A stretch of 64,000 nucleotides of DNA from Pseudobdellovibrio exovorus JSS (GCF_000348725.1 NC_020813.1:124001-188000); one strand, 5' to 3'. Shown: positions 15,930 to 25,243, numbered from the stretch's first letter. Notes: a model not told the origin generated them from the sequence alone. Numbers and translations: made by a program.

Positions 15930-18350
15930 ATGAACGTCGTTGACCAAACGAAATCGACTCAATCGGAATCGAAAGCGCGAGCTTCGCGCTTCGTGCTGAC
16001 ACGTCGAAATCAAAAAGGTCAGATGGCGATATTTGTGGCGCTGATTTTTCAGGTGATCTTTGTTTTCTTTGCTTTACTCATCAATGTTGGGCTGCTGATA
16101 CACCATAAAATTAATTTACAACAGTCAGCGGACCTAGCTGCTTACTATGGTGCCATGAAGCAGGCTGAAGTTATGAATGCCATGGCCCACATTAATTTTC
16201 AAATTCGCCAAAACTGGAAACTGCTCACATGGCGCTACCGAATTCTGGGAACGTTTGGGTTTCAAGGGGCTGGTTCCGGATCACAGAATTTCCCTTTTGA
16301 ACTTCTACCTGGGGGAGGATTTCAGTTTCGCGCTCGTACCGATGGGACTATAAATGGCCTTCAATGTGGCGATGGCTTAGGAGTGCAAGACATTCCGTTT
16401 TTTTGCGTGGGACATCCCGGCTTTTCAGGGTGGCCAGGAAATGAATCCGTTTGTCGTGTAAATTGTGAGACTTTTGGTGAAGCTCGAAAAATTGATAGAA
16501 TTCCAAAAGCAGGTGATGCGATTACTCCTGGGGGCGGAAATTTCTCTCGTGCAGCAAATGCATTCATTGCTCAAGCCAATCTGTCCAATGACACTCGCTG
16601 TGAAAATTTAGGGAAGTATGGCGCGATTACATTGGCGCGGTTTATGGCCAGTTATATTTATGAAAATCGCTACAGAACAAAAACAATAGAGATGCTAGCA
16701 AAAAATCTTTCTTTGCCAACGAATGAAATTCGAGACATAGAGGGTGAGCTAATTCTGGATGGCGTTAAAACGACATTTAAGAATAATTTAACCGAGGCGA
16801 ATCTGACGGGGTTAAATAATGATGTAGATAATAAGCTCGCAACATGGACAGGTCTTGGCAGTGGCGACCAATGTAAATTTAATGACGGGTTTTCTGGAAA
16901 AGAATTTTTAAAGCGGATCGAATTTGATTATATCAATTATTTTATTCATAACTGCCTCTCGTCAACGTTAGGTGGAGCCGCAGGTAGTTGGCAGTATAAG
17001 CCAGAGCCTGTCTATGGAGATGATCAAGGAATGGGGCCTGCTTTTGCTGGTGTACCACAAGAAGTTAAAGATATAGCTGCGACTTTATTGGGTGGCGGTG
17101 GAGCTGGAAAACAAAACCTACACACAGTCGGGTTCGAAAAAAATCCATATTGTGTCGAGTACTATGCGGTGAAAGCGACCACTGAACCGAACATTCCTTT
17201 CTTACCACTAAAGAAAATTAAGCTGCATGCGACAGCCGTGGCGAAACCATTTGGTGGTTCAATAGGTCCATCTTATGGACAGACATGGCAGCCGGGCGCT
17301 GAGCAATCGGCGATTATTGAAGACCCCGAACAAAATGTTCGCGTGGACAATACGTTGCCCTTCAGGCGAATCAATGGCGCAGAAGGTGTGAATGACATTA
17401 AACGAAGTGTTTACTATCAACCTAATTTCGCTTTGTTTGTCGGTGACCGAAAAGGCGTCCGAGACAATCGTTATATAGCAGCTTATCATGCAGCCTTAGC
17501 TGTTAGAAATATTGGTGGACCTACACCTGTGCAAAGTTTTACACCTAATCCCAATAACTCTGGTAAGTACGAAAATAGTCCTAGCGGTTGGCCTTCTTTA
17601 ACAGAGGACTGGAGGGGAATTGATGATCCTGAATCTAATGCGCGACCATACGATTCATTGGCAGGCCTAGATAGGGGAACTCGTTACCTTGAAATCAGTG
17701 CTATTGCTCCGAATCAGTTTGATTTGACATTTTATTCGATAGATCCGGACTTCTATAATAACTATTACAAAAAACTGTACAAGGGCTTTGAAAAAATAAG
17801 AAATACGACAGGTATTGGCCCTGATAATCGCGATCAATTGCGCGGAGACTTTGGAAATCGTGATATCGATCCTAACTTAACTACATCGCAAGTTGCAGAT
17901 ACAAAAGCATTCTCGGTGAAGGATCAAATTTTAATAAAGAATATTATTTTTAATGAGAGTGTCCCAGGTGGGGCGCCTTATGGAAGATACTCGGAAATTT
18001 TTAAATTTTTAGCATCAGTGCAATCTTCGTTACTGACCGGATGGACATTCTTAAACTTTTCTGACTATGAAACATTTCCAGACAGGCCTGTGGACACCGA
18101 AAACAACACGATGAGCTTTGGGCAATGTAATAATGCATGGAACAACACGCAGTCTGCATTGTCCTCTAATACATCAGAAGATCATTTTAAAAACCCAACT
18201 CATGAAGGGTTGCCTCCGGTTGCAGGGAACTGTGTTACAGGTGGACGTACAGGATACTCAGTTAAAATTGTTTCTCCATTGGTACTCAAACAAGGTAATG
18301 GCGGCGCCTTTTTAGAGAACCCGCTGCCATCTAGCTTTTTGAACTTCTAA
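15930..18350 (+). CDS. TadG-like protein with TadE/Tad-type N-terminus
   Basis: An 806-residue membrane-anchored protein. After a basic tail, residues 29-80 carry the pilin-like segment of Tad/Flp pilus TadG proteins: QKGQMAIFVALIFQVIFVFF, a single hydrophobic helix, then LQQSADLAAYYGAMKQAE. The rest is a large extracytoplasmic region with paired cysteines and no recognised domain. The ATG at 15930 follows AGGGGA; an ATG seven codons upstream lacks a site. No tad ATPase or platform genes are in the window. Two large secreted proteins follow, and the three probably act together. Confidence 0.75.
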   Translation: MNVVDQTKSTQSESKARASRFVLTRRNQKGQMAIFVALIFQVIFVFFALLINVGLLIHHKINLQQSADLAAYYGAMKQAEVMNAMAHINFQIRQNWKLLTWRYRILGTFGFQGAGSGSQNFPFELLPGGGFQFRARTDGTINGLQCGDGLGVQDIPFFCVGHPGFSGWPGNESVCRVNCETFGEARKIDRIPKAGDAITPGGGNFSRAANAFIAQANLSNDTRCENLGKYGAITLARFMASYIYENRYRTKTIEMLAKNLSLPTNEIRDIEGELILDGVKTTFKNNLTEANLTGLNNDVDNKLATWTGLGSGDQCKFNDGFSGKEFLKRIEFDYINYFIHNCLSSTLGGAAGSWQYKPEPVYGDDQGMGPAFAGVPQEVKDIAATLLGGGGAGKQNLHTVGFEKNPYCVEYYAVKATTEPNIPFLPLKKIKLHATAVAKPFGGSIGPSYGQTWQPGAEQSAIIEDPEQNVRVDNTLPFRRINGAEGVNDIKRSVYYQPNFALFVGDRKGVRDNRYIAAYHAALAVRNIGGPTPVQSFTPNPNNSGKYENSPSGWPSLTEDWRGIDDPESNARPYDSLAGLDRGTRYLEISAIAPNQFDLTFYSIDPDFYNNYYKKLYKGFEKIRNTTGIGPDNRDQLRGDFGNRDIDPNLTTSQVADTKAFSVKDQILIKNIIFNESVPGGAPYGRYSEIFKFLASVQSSLLTGWTFLNFSDYETFPDRPVDTENNTMSFGQCNNAWNNTQSALSSNTSEDHFKNPTHEGLPPVAGNCVTGGRTGYSVKIVSPLVLKQGNGGAFLENPLPSSFLNF

Positions 18351-18406
18351 AAACTTTATCCTTGAAAATACATCGTCTCATAATGAGTGTCTCAAACTGA
18401 CAAACT

Positions 18407-18433
18407 TAAGCTTTCTAGACCTACAGCCGATAA
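18407..18433 (+). promoter_or_regulatory. Sigma-28 (FliA) type promoter
   Basis: TAAGCTTT (18407-18414), an 11-bp spacer, and GCCGATAA (18426-18433). The enterobacterial FliA consensus is TAAAGTTT-N11-GCCGATAA. The -10 is perfect, the spacing exact, and the -35 matches at 6 of 8. The expected start is about 12 bases before the ATG at 18453, leaving room for the G-rich ribosome binding site. Confidence 0.75.
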
Positions 18434-18452
18434 GAAAACATAGGGGGGTTTC

Positions 18453-20774
18453 ATGCGAATCCAAAATCTCTTATTGCTATCTGTTTTGGTAAGCCTGACC
18501 GCAACTGTATTTGAAGCGAATGCTCAGACTGTACAAATACCACCACAACCATTTACAGCTGTAGATGCGTGCCGCAGTTTTTACTTTGCAACACAAGCCC
18601 CCACAGCAAAGCCAACTGACCCTAGCAATATATTGGCGGCTAATAGATTCTGTTATTCATCGACGCAGATCATGTCAGCAACTGTTCCGGGATTTTGTGC
18701 TATTCAAAAACATTTAGGATTAACCACGAGCAATGAATGTACATCAATAAGTTCGATGACCGTGGCCGATCAAGAAGCGTTGGTTGCAGTTAAAAGAGTG
18801 CAACAACAAGCTGAGTCAGCACGAGTTTTAGCGGCAAATACAGCTGCAAATGCAGCCGCTACGGCGACTGTAACAGGTACTACATCTGGAACAACAGGAA
18901 CAACAGCTACGGCATCAGGCAACTCTGGCAGTGGTATGAATGCGCAAAATGCGCTGCAAATGATGCAGTTAATGGCGATGTATAATAACAACAATAATAA
19001 TGACAGTGGTCGAAGTTCGAACAGAGATTCTGGTGACCGCAATACAACGAATGACGATAGATTTGTAGAGACTTCTAATAATGATATCAGCAGCAATGAT
19101 GAAAGCAGAAGACAAAATAGTGATGGTGGTAGTCGCACCCGTTTAGATAGAGATGGCTCTGGCAGAGATAGCTCGAGAAATAGCGTACGACGAGAGAACC
19201 GCGATAGCGACAGTGGAGATGTTGAGGTAGCTGGTGATGCAGGAGGTTCAGACAGAGCTCCTGCCAGCGGAAATCTTGAAGGCACAGTGGACCAGCAACA
19301 AGAAGTAGCAGAGGCCGCTTTTAGTAAAAACTGTCTAGATAAAGCGACCTGCAACTCCAAAAAAGTGAATATGGATAGTAAGCAGGACATCCCGGATAAA
19401 GAATATGACAAGATTGTAAAAGAAAAAGCGAAGACTATTGAAAATGCGGAAAGTAGTGTAGAGGCCTTAGCTACGTCACTATCGACTTGTGCTCCAACCT
19501 CTTCGGGTAAAATGACGGCGTTGGCAAAAAAAATTAAAATTTATCATTCATCGAGAGACTCGTGTGGTCAAGCAGCGAAAAGAGCGGAATTTCTTTGTGT
19601 TGAAAGTCCCGGTGCAAAAAATGCAAAGCTGATTATGGATGTTGCAGGACCTGCATTGGCCATTGTGAACTCAACGCAGAAAATTTGTTCTGGAAGTGCT
19701 CAAGTGACAGATGCGGCCAGCAAAATTTTGATGTTTGCTAAAGGTGCGTGTGTGGCATCGAAAGTGCTGTGCGATACGACATGTACTTCTGCAGCTACAA
19801 AACTAGACGTTATTGGTACTGAGATGAAAAGCCTATCTAAGGCGGCAGAGGCAGAGATAAAACTAGTAATTTCAGAATCACTGGGTGCTATGTCTACGAC
19901 ATGTACACCTTTGTATCAACAGCTAACTCAAACAGACCAATTTGTCGGTCAAGTCGTTTCGCAAGAAAAGCAAGTGGCATCTGAAGGAGTAACCGCGAAT
20001 CTAGTAGCTCGCTGTGAAAATAAAATGAATGAAGTTTTGAGCTTCGGTGTGAATATCGCATCGACATTGGTGGCTCGCGATAAAGCTCGTGAATGTGCTC
20101 GTCAAACAGCGATGGACGGCGTTGGTGGTGAAGCTGTGACTTTGGCGGCTTACTGTGAGCAGCAAGCCAATGCTCAAACAGAGGTTTGTCAGTGTCAGAT
20201 GAACCCACAAAAAGAAGGTTGTGCGGGAGCCATTGCGACGTTCAATGCTGAAAATACAGATTTAGAATCAGATTTAGCGGGAACGAATATCCGTAATGGT
20301 GCGGGTCTATCGAACTTCGCTGGCGCGGGAGTTCCAAAAGGAGCTTCAAATATTGATCTATCAGGAGTTGGTGGCAATGGTTCTGGTTCTAATACTGCGG
20401 CTGATTTATTAAAAACAAACAGCACCGGTGGCGGAGCACCTACATCTGTAATGGGTAGTAGTGGTGATGCTGGTGGTGGATACGGCGGTGGTTCTAATGC
20501 TGCTGCTTCCAATGCAGAAGCTGCTAAAAAAGAAGATGACAAAAATAAACTGAGCTTCGGTGGCGCAGCGGTTTCAGGGGTGCAATCGCTAGGTACTGGA
20601 CGTGCAGGTACAGGTAATGGAGCTTTGACCAATCAACAAAAAGAAGCGGCTCAAAGAAAATTGGCTTCGGACCAAAGAAGTCGCGAAATCAGTACGGCTT
20701 CAGGGAAGTCAAACTGGGAAAAAGTACGCGAGCGCTACATCATGCAGACAAGCTCGTTTTTGGTTGGACAGTAA
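18453..20774 (+). CDS. Large secreted Cys-rich protein under FliA-type control
   Basis: A 773-residue protein with a signal peptide (cleavage after EANA, near residue 24). It has an N-terminal domain with several cysteines (about 35-110); a low-complexity Asn/Ser/Asp/Arg linker (about 175-270) including a run of six Asn; a helical, cysteine-rich central domain (about 295-600); a Gly/Ser/Asn-rich stretch (600-720); and a charged C-terminal tail ending SNWEKVRERYIMQTSSFLVGQ. I recognise no family. The site ATAGGGGGG precedes the ATG. The C-terminal tail resembles that of the next gene's product. Confidence 0.8.
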   Translation: MRIQNLLLLSVLVSLTATVFEANAQTVQIPPQPFTAVDACRSFYFATQAPTAKPTDPSNILAANRFCYSSTQIMSATVPGFCAIQKHLGLTTSNECTSISSMTVADQEALVAVKRVQQQAESARVLAANTAANAAATATVTGTTSGTTGTTATASGNSGSGMNAQNALQMMQLMAMYNNNNNNDSGRSSNRDSGDRNTTNDDRFVETSNNDISSNDESRRQNSDGGSRTRLDRDGSGRDSSRNSVRRENRDSDSGDVEVAGDAGGSDRAPASGNLEGTVDQQQEVAEAAFSKNCLDKATCNSKKVNMDSKQDIPDKEYDKIVKEKAKTIENAESSVEALATSLSTCAPTSSGKMTALAKKIKIYHSSRDSCGQAAKRAEFLCVESPGAKNAKLIMDVAGPALAIVNSTQKICSGSAQVTDAASKILMFAKGACVASKVLCDTTCTSAATKLDVIGTEMKSLSKAAEAEIKLVISESLGAMSTTCTPLYQQLTQTDQFVGQVVSQEKQVASEGVTANLVARCENKMNEVLSFGVNIASTLVARDKARECARQTAMDGVGGEAVTLAAYCEQQANAQTEVCQCQMNPQKEGCAGAIATFNAENTDLESDLAGTNIRNGAGLSNFAGAGVPKGASNIDLSGVGGNGSGSNTAADLLKTNSTGGGAPTSVMGSSGDAGGGYGGGSNAAASNAEAAKKEDDKNKLSFGGAAVSGVQSLGTGRAGTGNGALTNQQKEAAQRKLASDQRSREISTASGKSNWEKVRERYIMQTSSFLVGQ

Positions 20775-20804
20775 GTAATTAAAAGATTTTTTAAGGGGGC
20801 GAAG

Positions 20805-22097
20805 GTGAAAACAATAATTTTAGCTTTAGGACTGTTTGGCCAGTTTGCATTGGCTCAAACATCCACTATTCCGCGACCTACAATGCCGACTTATGCACAG
20901 TGTGCTCCACGTGATTCCAGTTGTGAGGCTTCTAATCGTGCATTACGTGATAATTACAATAATGAAGTCCGTGGTTATAATGAGGCTGTTCGGTTACAAA
21001 ATGAAGAGCTTCGTCAGTTACAAGCTAACCAAGCAACAACAGATGCTCAGGCAACAGCGGATGCTCAGGTTTTAAATAGCCAATCGACGCGTGCGAACTT
21101 ACAAGCCGCTGTTGAAACAAATAAAAAGGGCAGTAAAATATACGATACAGCAGCCGAGATTTGTAAACTCACGTCGGCAGCATTTATGGGAGCGTTCATC
21201 GCTTCGTGTGCTGGTGCGGGAGCTACATGTAATAAAGGTTTTTTACATAAGTCATTAGCTTTTGCGGCCTTTTCTGTTTTAGCAAAATCGCAATCTAAGA
21301 GTCATAAATCATCAGCCCATGCTGCATGTAATTCATCGAATCAGGTTTCAACAGTACAAGAAAATTGCGATGCGCTATTAGCTAATAATACTGGAACATC
21401 AACTGGTGGTACTACAAATACGGGAATCGTATGGCCGCAAGGGACGACAGAAGTGTTGCCTTTATTGCCTGACGGAACTTGTACGGGAACGGCTGAACAG
21501 TGCCAAACAATCGTGGATAATTTGCCTCCGGGAACAAACTTACGTGATGTGGCCACAGGTCTTTCGGGCTTTGCGAACAATGGTCGTAGCCCATTCACTG
21601 TGGACCCCAACACGGGCGTGGTGACAATGAAAGATGGTAAAAAAATCGATCCATCTGTTTTTGGTGACTCTAAAAAAATGGGATCTGCCTTAGGAATGTC
21701 TCCGATGGAAGCTCAAGCGCTTTTATCAGACCTGAACAGCAAAACTGGAGGCTTAAGCGGTAATGTGGCTGGAACAGGTGCCGGTAAAGATGGATCTGCG
21801 AAAAACTCTGGGATTTCTTCGGGATCAAGCATTGGCGGTAGCGGAACACAAACTATCGGTGTTCAATCACAGGGCCGTAACGGAGACTTAACAGATGCAG
21901 AAGGTACAGATGTGGCAGGTTCAGGTAAAGGTGATGGACTTGATGGTGATAAAGCCAATCGCAGTTATGCTTCAGCCGAAGGTCTTGTTAAAGACTTCAA
22001 CGGAGAAATGATCGGTGTTGCTGGCGATGATATTTTTAAAATGATGAATCGCCGATACAATCTAAAGGCCACACAAGATTCTTTTATTGGACCCTAA
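20805..22097 (+). CDS. Secreted Gly/Ser-rich protein, partner of the preceding gene
   Basis: A 430-residue protein starting at GTG (20805) with a strong AAGGGGGCG site. It has a short signal peptide (cleavage near ALAQ), a probable coiled coil (about 40-100, RGYNEAVRLQNEELRQLQ), a Cys-containing hydrophobic segment (about 115-185), a central domain, a Gly/Ser-rich linker and the tail IFKMMNRRYNLKATQDSFIGP. Function unknown. It starts 30 bases after its neighbour with no terminator between, so it is probably driven by the same FliA-type promoter. Confidence 0.78.
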   Translation: MKTIILALGLFGQFALAQTSTIPRPTMPTYAQCAPRDSSCEASNRALRDNYNNEVRGYNEAVRLQNEELRQLQANQATTDAQATADAQVLNSQSTRANLQAAVETNKKGSKIYDTAAEICKLTSAAFMGAFIASCAGAGATCNKGFLHKSLAFAAFSVLAKSQSKSHKSSAHAACNSSNQVSTVQENCDALLANNTGTSTGGTTNTGIVWPQGTTEVLPLLPDGTCTGTAEQCQTIVDNLPPGTNLRDVATGLSGFANNGRSPFTVDPNTGVVTMKDGKKIDPSVFGDSKKMGSALGMSPMEAQALLSDLNSKTGGLSGNVAGTGAGKDGSAKNSGISSGSSIGGSGTQTIGVQSQGRNGDLTDAEGTDVAGSGKGDGLDGDKANRSYASAEGLVKDFNGEMIGVAGDDIFKMMNRRYNLKATQDSFIGP

Positions 22098-22123
22098 CTA
22101 GAATAAGCGTCATACTTTAATGT

Positions 22124-23236
22124 ATGGCGCGCAATACATCGAACAAATTAAAAGTTATTGGAATTATGAACGGCACCAGTATAGATGGTGCCGATTTTGT
22201 TTTGGTTGAGGTCAACAAGAAAGACCTGACCTGTCGTCATTTACAAACGCAGAGCTTTAACTTTCCAAAAAATCTAAAACTAAATTTGATCAAAGCAGCC
22301 CAACATAAAATGCTCGTGGATGAGTTAGCACTGCTTCATCATGATCTCGGTCGTTATTATGCAAACTGTTTTAAAAAATTAAAAGGCGCTTTTAAGCAAG
22401 CTTCTTTGATTGGACTTCACGGGCAAACTGTTTTTCATAAAGGACAAATCGCAACCTTACAGATCGGGGAGCCCAGTTATTTAGCCGAGGTTTCCGGCGC
22501 CAGTGTGGTTTCGGATTTTCGTTCTGCTGATTTAGCATTAGGTGGGCATGGTGCACCCATTGCTACTTTTTTTCATCAAATTAACTTTGGAAGAAAAGGT
22601 AAAACTATCAGTGTGCATAACTTAGGTGGCATTAGTAATTTATCTTTAATACAGGACAGAAAACTTAAATTTGGATTTGATACTGGGCCAGCCAATATGC
22701 TGATGGACATGGCTGTTCGTGTGCACACAGCGGGAAAAGAAAGTTTTGATCGTAATGGCTCCCTTGCGAAAAAAGGCAAAAGCAATTCTGCCTTAGTAAA
22801 GCAGATGATGAAACATCGCTACTTTTCTAAAAAACCGCCAAAAAGCTGTGGGCGTGAAGAGTTCGGTGAAATTTTTTATTCTCAATATCAAAGACAACTA
22901 CATGAAATGAGTGTTGAAGATCGCCTAGCAACAGTGGCCGATATGGTGGCGCAAAGTATTGCTGTGGCCTACAAGAAGTTCTGCCCAGTTATGCCTGAAG
23001 AAATTATATTCGCAGGCGGCGGAGCAAAAAATAAATTTCTATTACAAAAAATATCAGAATATTTGCCGCAGGTTAAAATCAGCACAACAGAAGATTATAA
23101 TTGGCCACTTCAAAGTATTGAAGGAGCTGCTTTTGCTTGTCTGGCTGCTGCTAAGTATTGGGATAGACCATCTAATATTCCACAAAGTACTGGTGCTAAA
23201 CGCGCAACAAGCTTAGGAAAAATAACTCAAGTTTAA
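22124..23236 (+). CDS. anmK: Anhydro-N-acetylmuramic acid kinase
   Basis: Phosphorylates and opens 1,6-anhydroMurNAc to MurNAc-6-phosphate in peptidoglycan recycling. Family motifs: IMNGTSIDGADFVLV (ATP loop), GLHGQTVFH, the SDFRSADLALGGHGAP block with a catalytic Asp, SVHNLGGISNLS and FDTGPANMLMD. The 370-residue length is typical. The ATG at 22124 has only a weak upstream site. Its 3' end overlaps the convergent murU-like gene by 24 bases, so antisense interference between the two is possible. Confidence 0.94.
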   Translation: MARNTSNKLKVIGIMNGTSIDGADFVLVEVNKKDLTCRHLQTQSFNFPKNLKLNLIKAAQHKMLVDELALLHHDLGRYYANCFKKLKGAFKQASLIGLHGQTVFHKGQIATLQIGEPSYLAEVSGASVVSDFRSADLALGGHGAPIATFFHQINFGRKGKTISVHNLGGISNLSLIQDRKLKFGFDTGPANMLMDMAVRVHTAGKESFDRNGSLAKKGKSNSALVKQMMKHRYFSKKPPKSCGREEFGEIFYSQYQRQLHEMSVEDRLATVADMVAQSIAVAYKKFCPVMPEEIIFAGGGAKNKFLLQKISEYLPQVKISTTEDYNWPLQSIEGAAFACLAAAKYWDRPSNIPQSTGAKRATSLGKITQV

Positions 23237-24172
23237 GTGCTCGTGTTCAAAAAGAACAGAGTTTTGAATGAGTGGAAGTGATTTCAACAAATGAGGATCG
23301 CTGCTTTTTGAGATCACATTATAACCTTCAAGTTTATCCACAGAAATATCCACGGATTTAGAAACTAAAGATACACCGTCTTTATTTTGAATTAAGTCAG
23401 AGGGGTCATATTGATTGATGAAATCTAAAGTGTGGTCATCTAAATTTTGTAAAACAGTTTTAGTCGCTTCAAAAAAATCAAAAGCATTGCCTGTTTCGTA
23501 CCAATTGCAGCTCAGTTCAAAAGCTTCAACACGTTCGCTACCAAGGTGCTGAATGAGGATATCGTAGAAAATATTGCTTTCTTGGGATTCTGATATCCAA
23601 TTCAAAGCGCGTCGGTTTAAAAATAACATGCCGATGTAATGCCATGGTTGCAAGCTAGTGTCGGTAGGTCGGTCCTTGCCAATGTGGCGAACAGAGGCTC
23701 CTTCGCACCATATCGCTCCGAACTTTTTTCCAGCTTCTGGGTGTTTCATCACAATCAACGTCGCCAAATTTTTATTTTTCGTGTGCTGTTGGTAGGCTTT
23801 ACTTAAAAAATCATGATCTTCCGTAAAAAAAACCTCATCGGCATTGCTCAGCAGAATCGTTTCATCATCTGAAAATAGGCGAGAAGCTTTTTTTAAGCCT
23901 CCAGCACTGCCAAGAATTAAGGGATGTTCATCGGAAAACTGAATGCCGTTGAAGTAGGGTTGATTTTGATAAAGGGCATGGATCTTCTGAGGCAGGTGGA
24001 ATGTATTGACCACTAAGTTCTGTAAAGAGCTTTCTGATTTTAAAGAATTCAGAAAGCGAAATTGGTAAAGTCCTAAGGGTATATTCAGAAAAGGAACACA
24101 GGGTTTCGGATACTTTAAAGTCAGAGGTCTAAGACGGGTTCCCAGTCCGGCGGCAAGGAAAAGAGCATTCAT
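23213..24172 (-). CDS. murU: MurU-like sugar-1-phosphate nucleotidyltransferase
   Basis: Probable N-acetylmuramate-1-phosphate uridylyltransferase, giving UDP-MurNAc from MurNAc-1-P. The N-terminus FLAAGLGTRLRPLTLKYPKP is the nucleotidyltransferase signature. The LLSNADEVFF acidic pair and the ETGNAFDFFEA region fit the family. The specific MurU call rests on its 4-base ATGA overlap with an AmgK-like kinase, the known pairing. At 319 residues it is clearly longer than characterised MurU (near 220-240); the extra C-terminal part is unassigned, so a related sugar-phosphate specificity is possible. Confidence 0.75.
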   Translation of the reverse strand: MNALFLAAGLGTRLRPLTLKYPKPCVPFLNIPLGLYQFRFLNSLKSESSLQNLVVNTFHLPQKIHALYQNQPYFNGIQFSDEHPLILGSAGGLKKASRLFSDDETILLSNADEVFFTEDHDFLSKAYQQHTKNKNLATLIVMKHPEAGKKFGAIWCEGASVRHIGKDRPTDTSLQPWHYIGMLFLNRRALNWISESQESNIFYDILIQHLGSERVEAFELSCNWYETGNAFDFFEATKTVLQNLDDHTLDFINQYDPSDLIQNKDGVSLVSKSVDISVDKLEGYNVISKSSDPHLLKSLPLIQNSVLFEHEHLNLSYFS

Positions 24173-25197
24173 GGCAGGGTCTCGTAATTTTTTTCTAAAG
24201 CTCCAGCATCTAATAAAATGTTGTTCAGGACACTGTGTTGCGGAAAATGTGTTAAAGATTTCATTACACGCTTCAGAGTTGGCGTTAAGTATTTTAAATA
24301 ACGTCTATCTTGTCGTGTATTCATAAAGCTGGCAAAACTTCCACAGGCTTTAAAACATCTTTGCAATGATTGAAGCTCGTAGATTTGAAAGAAGCGCTCT
24401 TCACTGAAATTTTTCTGCTGACGAATATTTGAGTTCTGAAGGTAATAATCCATTAACTTTTCGGCAAAGGAATCACTCATATCCACGTAGGAATCTTTAA
24501 ATAAACTGACGAGGTCATATTGTGCTGGTCCTAAGCGGGCATCTTGAAAATCAATAATGATCACTTTATCCCGTTTAATCATCACATTACGTGAATGGAA
24601 GTCGCGATGACAAATCACTGTGGGCTCGTTAGCTAAAGTCGTACAGAAATCTTGAAAAGAATTTTGCAATTCAGTGGCTACAGATTCTGAAAGGTTCAGC
24701 TTAAGTAATCCTAGAAGTAAATGCTCTTTGGCGTAGTTCATTTCCCAAAGGAACTTTTCAACATCGAATCGCGAAACAGAAGCACTTGATTTAAGACTGG
24801 AGTTGCTGGCTCTATCATGGATTTTAATAAGCTCATTCAGTGTCTTGATGTAAAAACCTTCAGAAGCTTCTTGTTGCGAGCTCTCCCAGAATTTTCTTTC
24901 TAACGTAAGATCGCCAAGGTCTTCTAAAAGAAGCACACCAAGTGATTCGCCAATGGCGACCACTTCTGGAACTTGTACTTCGCAACTGGCAAAATGGCGT
25001 TGGACACTAATGAACGGATAGGTTTCAGCTTGGAAGGGCTCCCAGCACATCAGAACCCATGTTTTTTCGCCTTCAATCACACGATAGTAGCGGCGGGCTG
25101 AGGCATCCCCAGCCAATTGGATAACTGAAAAATCAGAACTTTGAATTTGTTTTGAAAGCCAAGCGCGTATGTCGGCCGAAATAATAACTTCCGTCAT
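24169..25197 (-). CDS. amgK: AmgK-like N-acetylmuramate/N-acetylglucosamine 1-kinase
   Basis: Aminoglycoside-phosphotransferase-fold kinase that in Pseudomonas phosphorylates MurNAc at C1. Features: GDASARRYYRV near residue 30 (AmgK hallmark), the VLLLEDLGDLTLE hinge, the catalytic loop CHRDFHSRNVM and the metal-binding IDFQDARLGPAQYDL. The 342-residue length matches AmgK. It is the first gene of the amgK-murU pair. Biochemistry is inferred from homology and pairing. Confidence 0.85.
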   Translation of the reverse strand: MTEVIISADIRAWLSKQIQSSDFSVIQLAGDASARRYYRVIEGEKTWVLMCWEPFQAETYPFISVQRHFASCEVQVPEVVAIGESLGVLLLEDLGDLTLERKFWESSQQEASEGFYIKTLNELIKIHDRASNSSLKSSASVSRFDVEKFLWEMNYAKEHLLLGLLKLNLSESVATELQNSFQDFCTTLANEPTVICHRDFHSRNVMIKRDKVIIIDFQDARLGPAQYDLVSLFKDSYVDMSDSFAEKLMDYYLQNSNIRQQKNFSEERFFQIYELQSLQRCFKACGSFASFMNTRQDRRYLKYLTPTLKRVMKSLTHFPQHSVLNNILLDAGALEKNYETLP

Positions 25198-25243
25198 CTA
25201 AATATGCTGTCATTATTCAGGCCTAAACGCAAGAAAGGGACAA

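Noticed and set aside
18770-19411. 213-residue minus-strand frame inside the secreted-protein gene
   Set aside because: It is the antisense of the Asn/Ser/Arg linker, giving a Leu/Ser/Ala low-complexity product with no start signals; the plus-strand gene has signal peptide and promoter.
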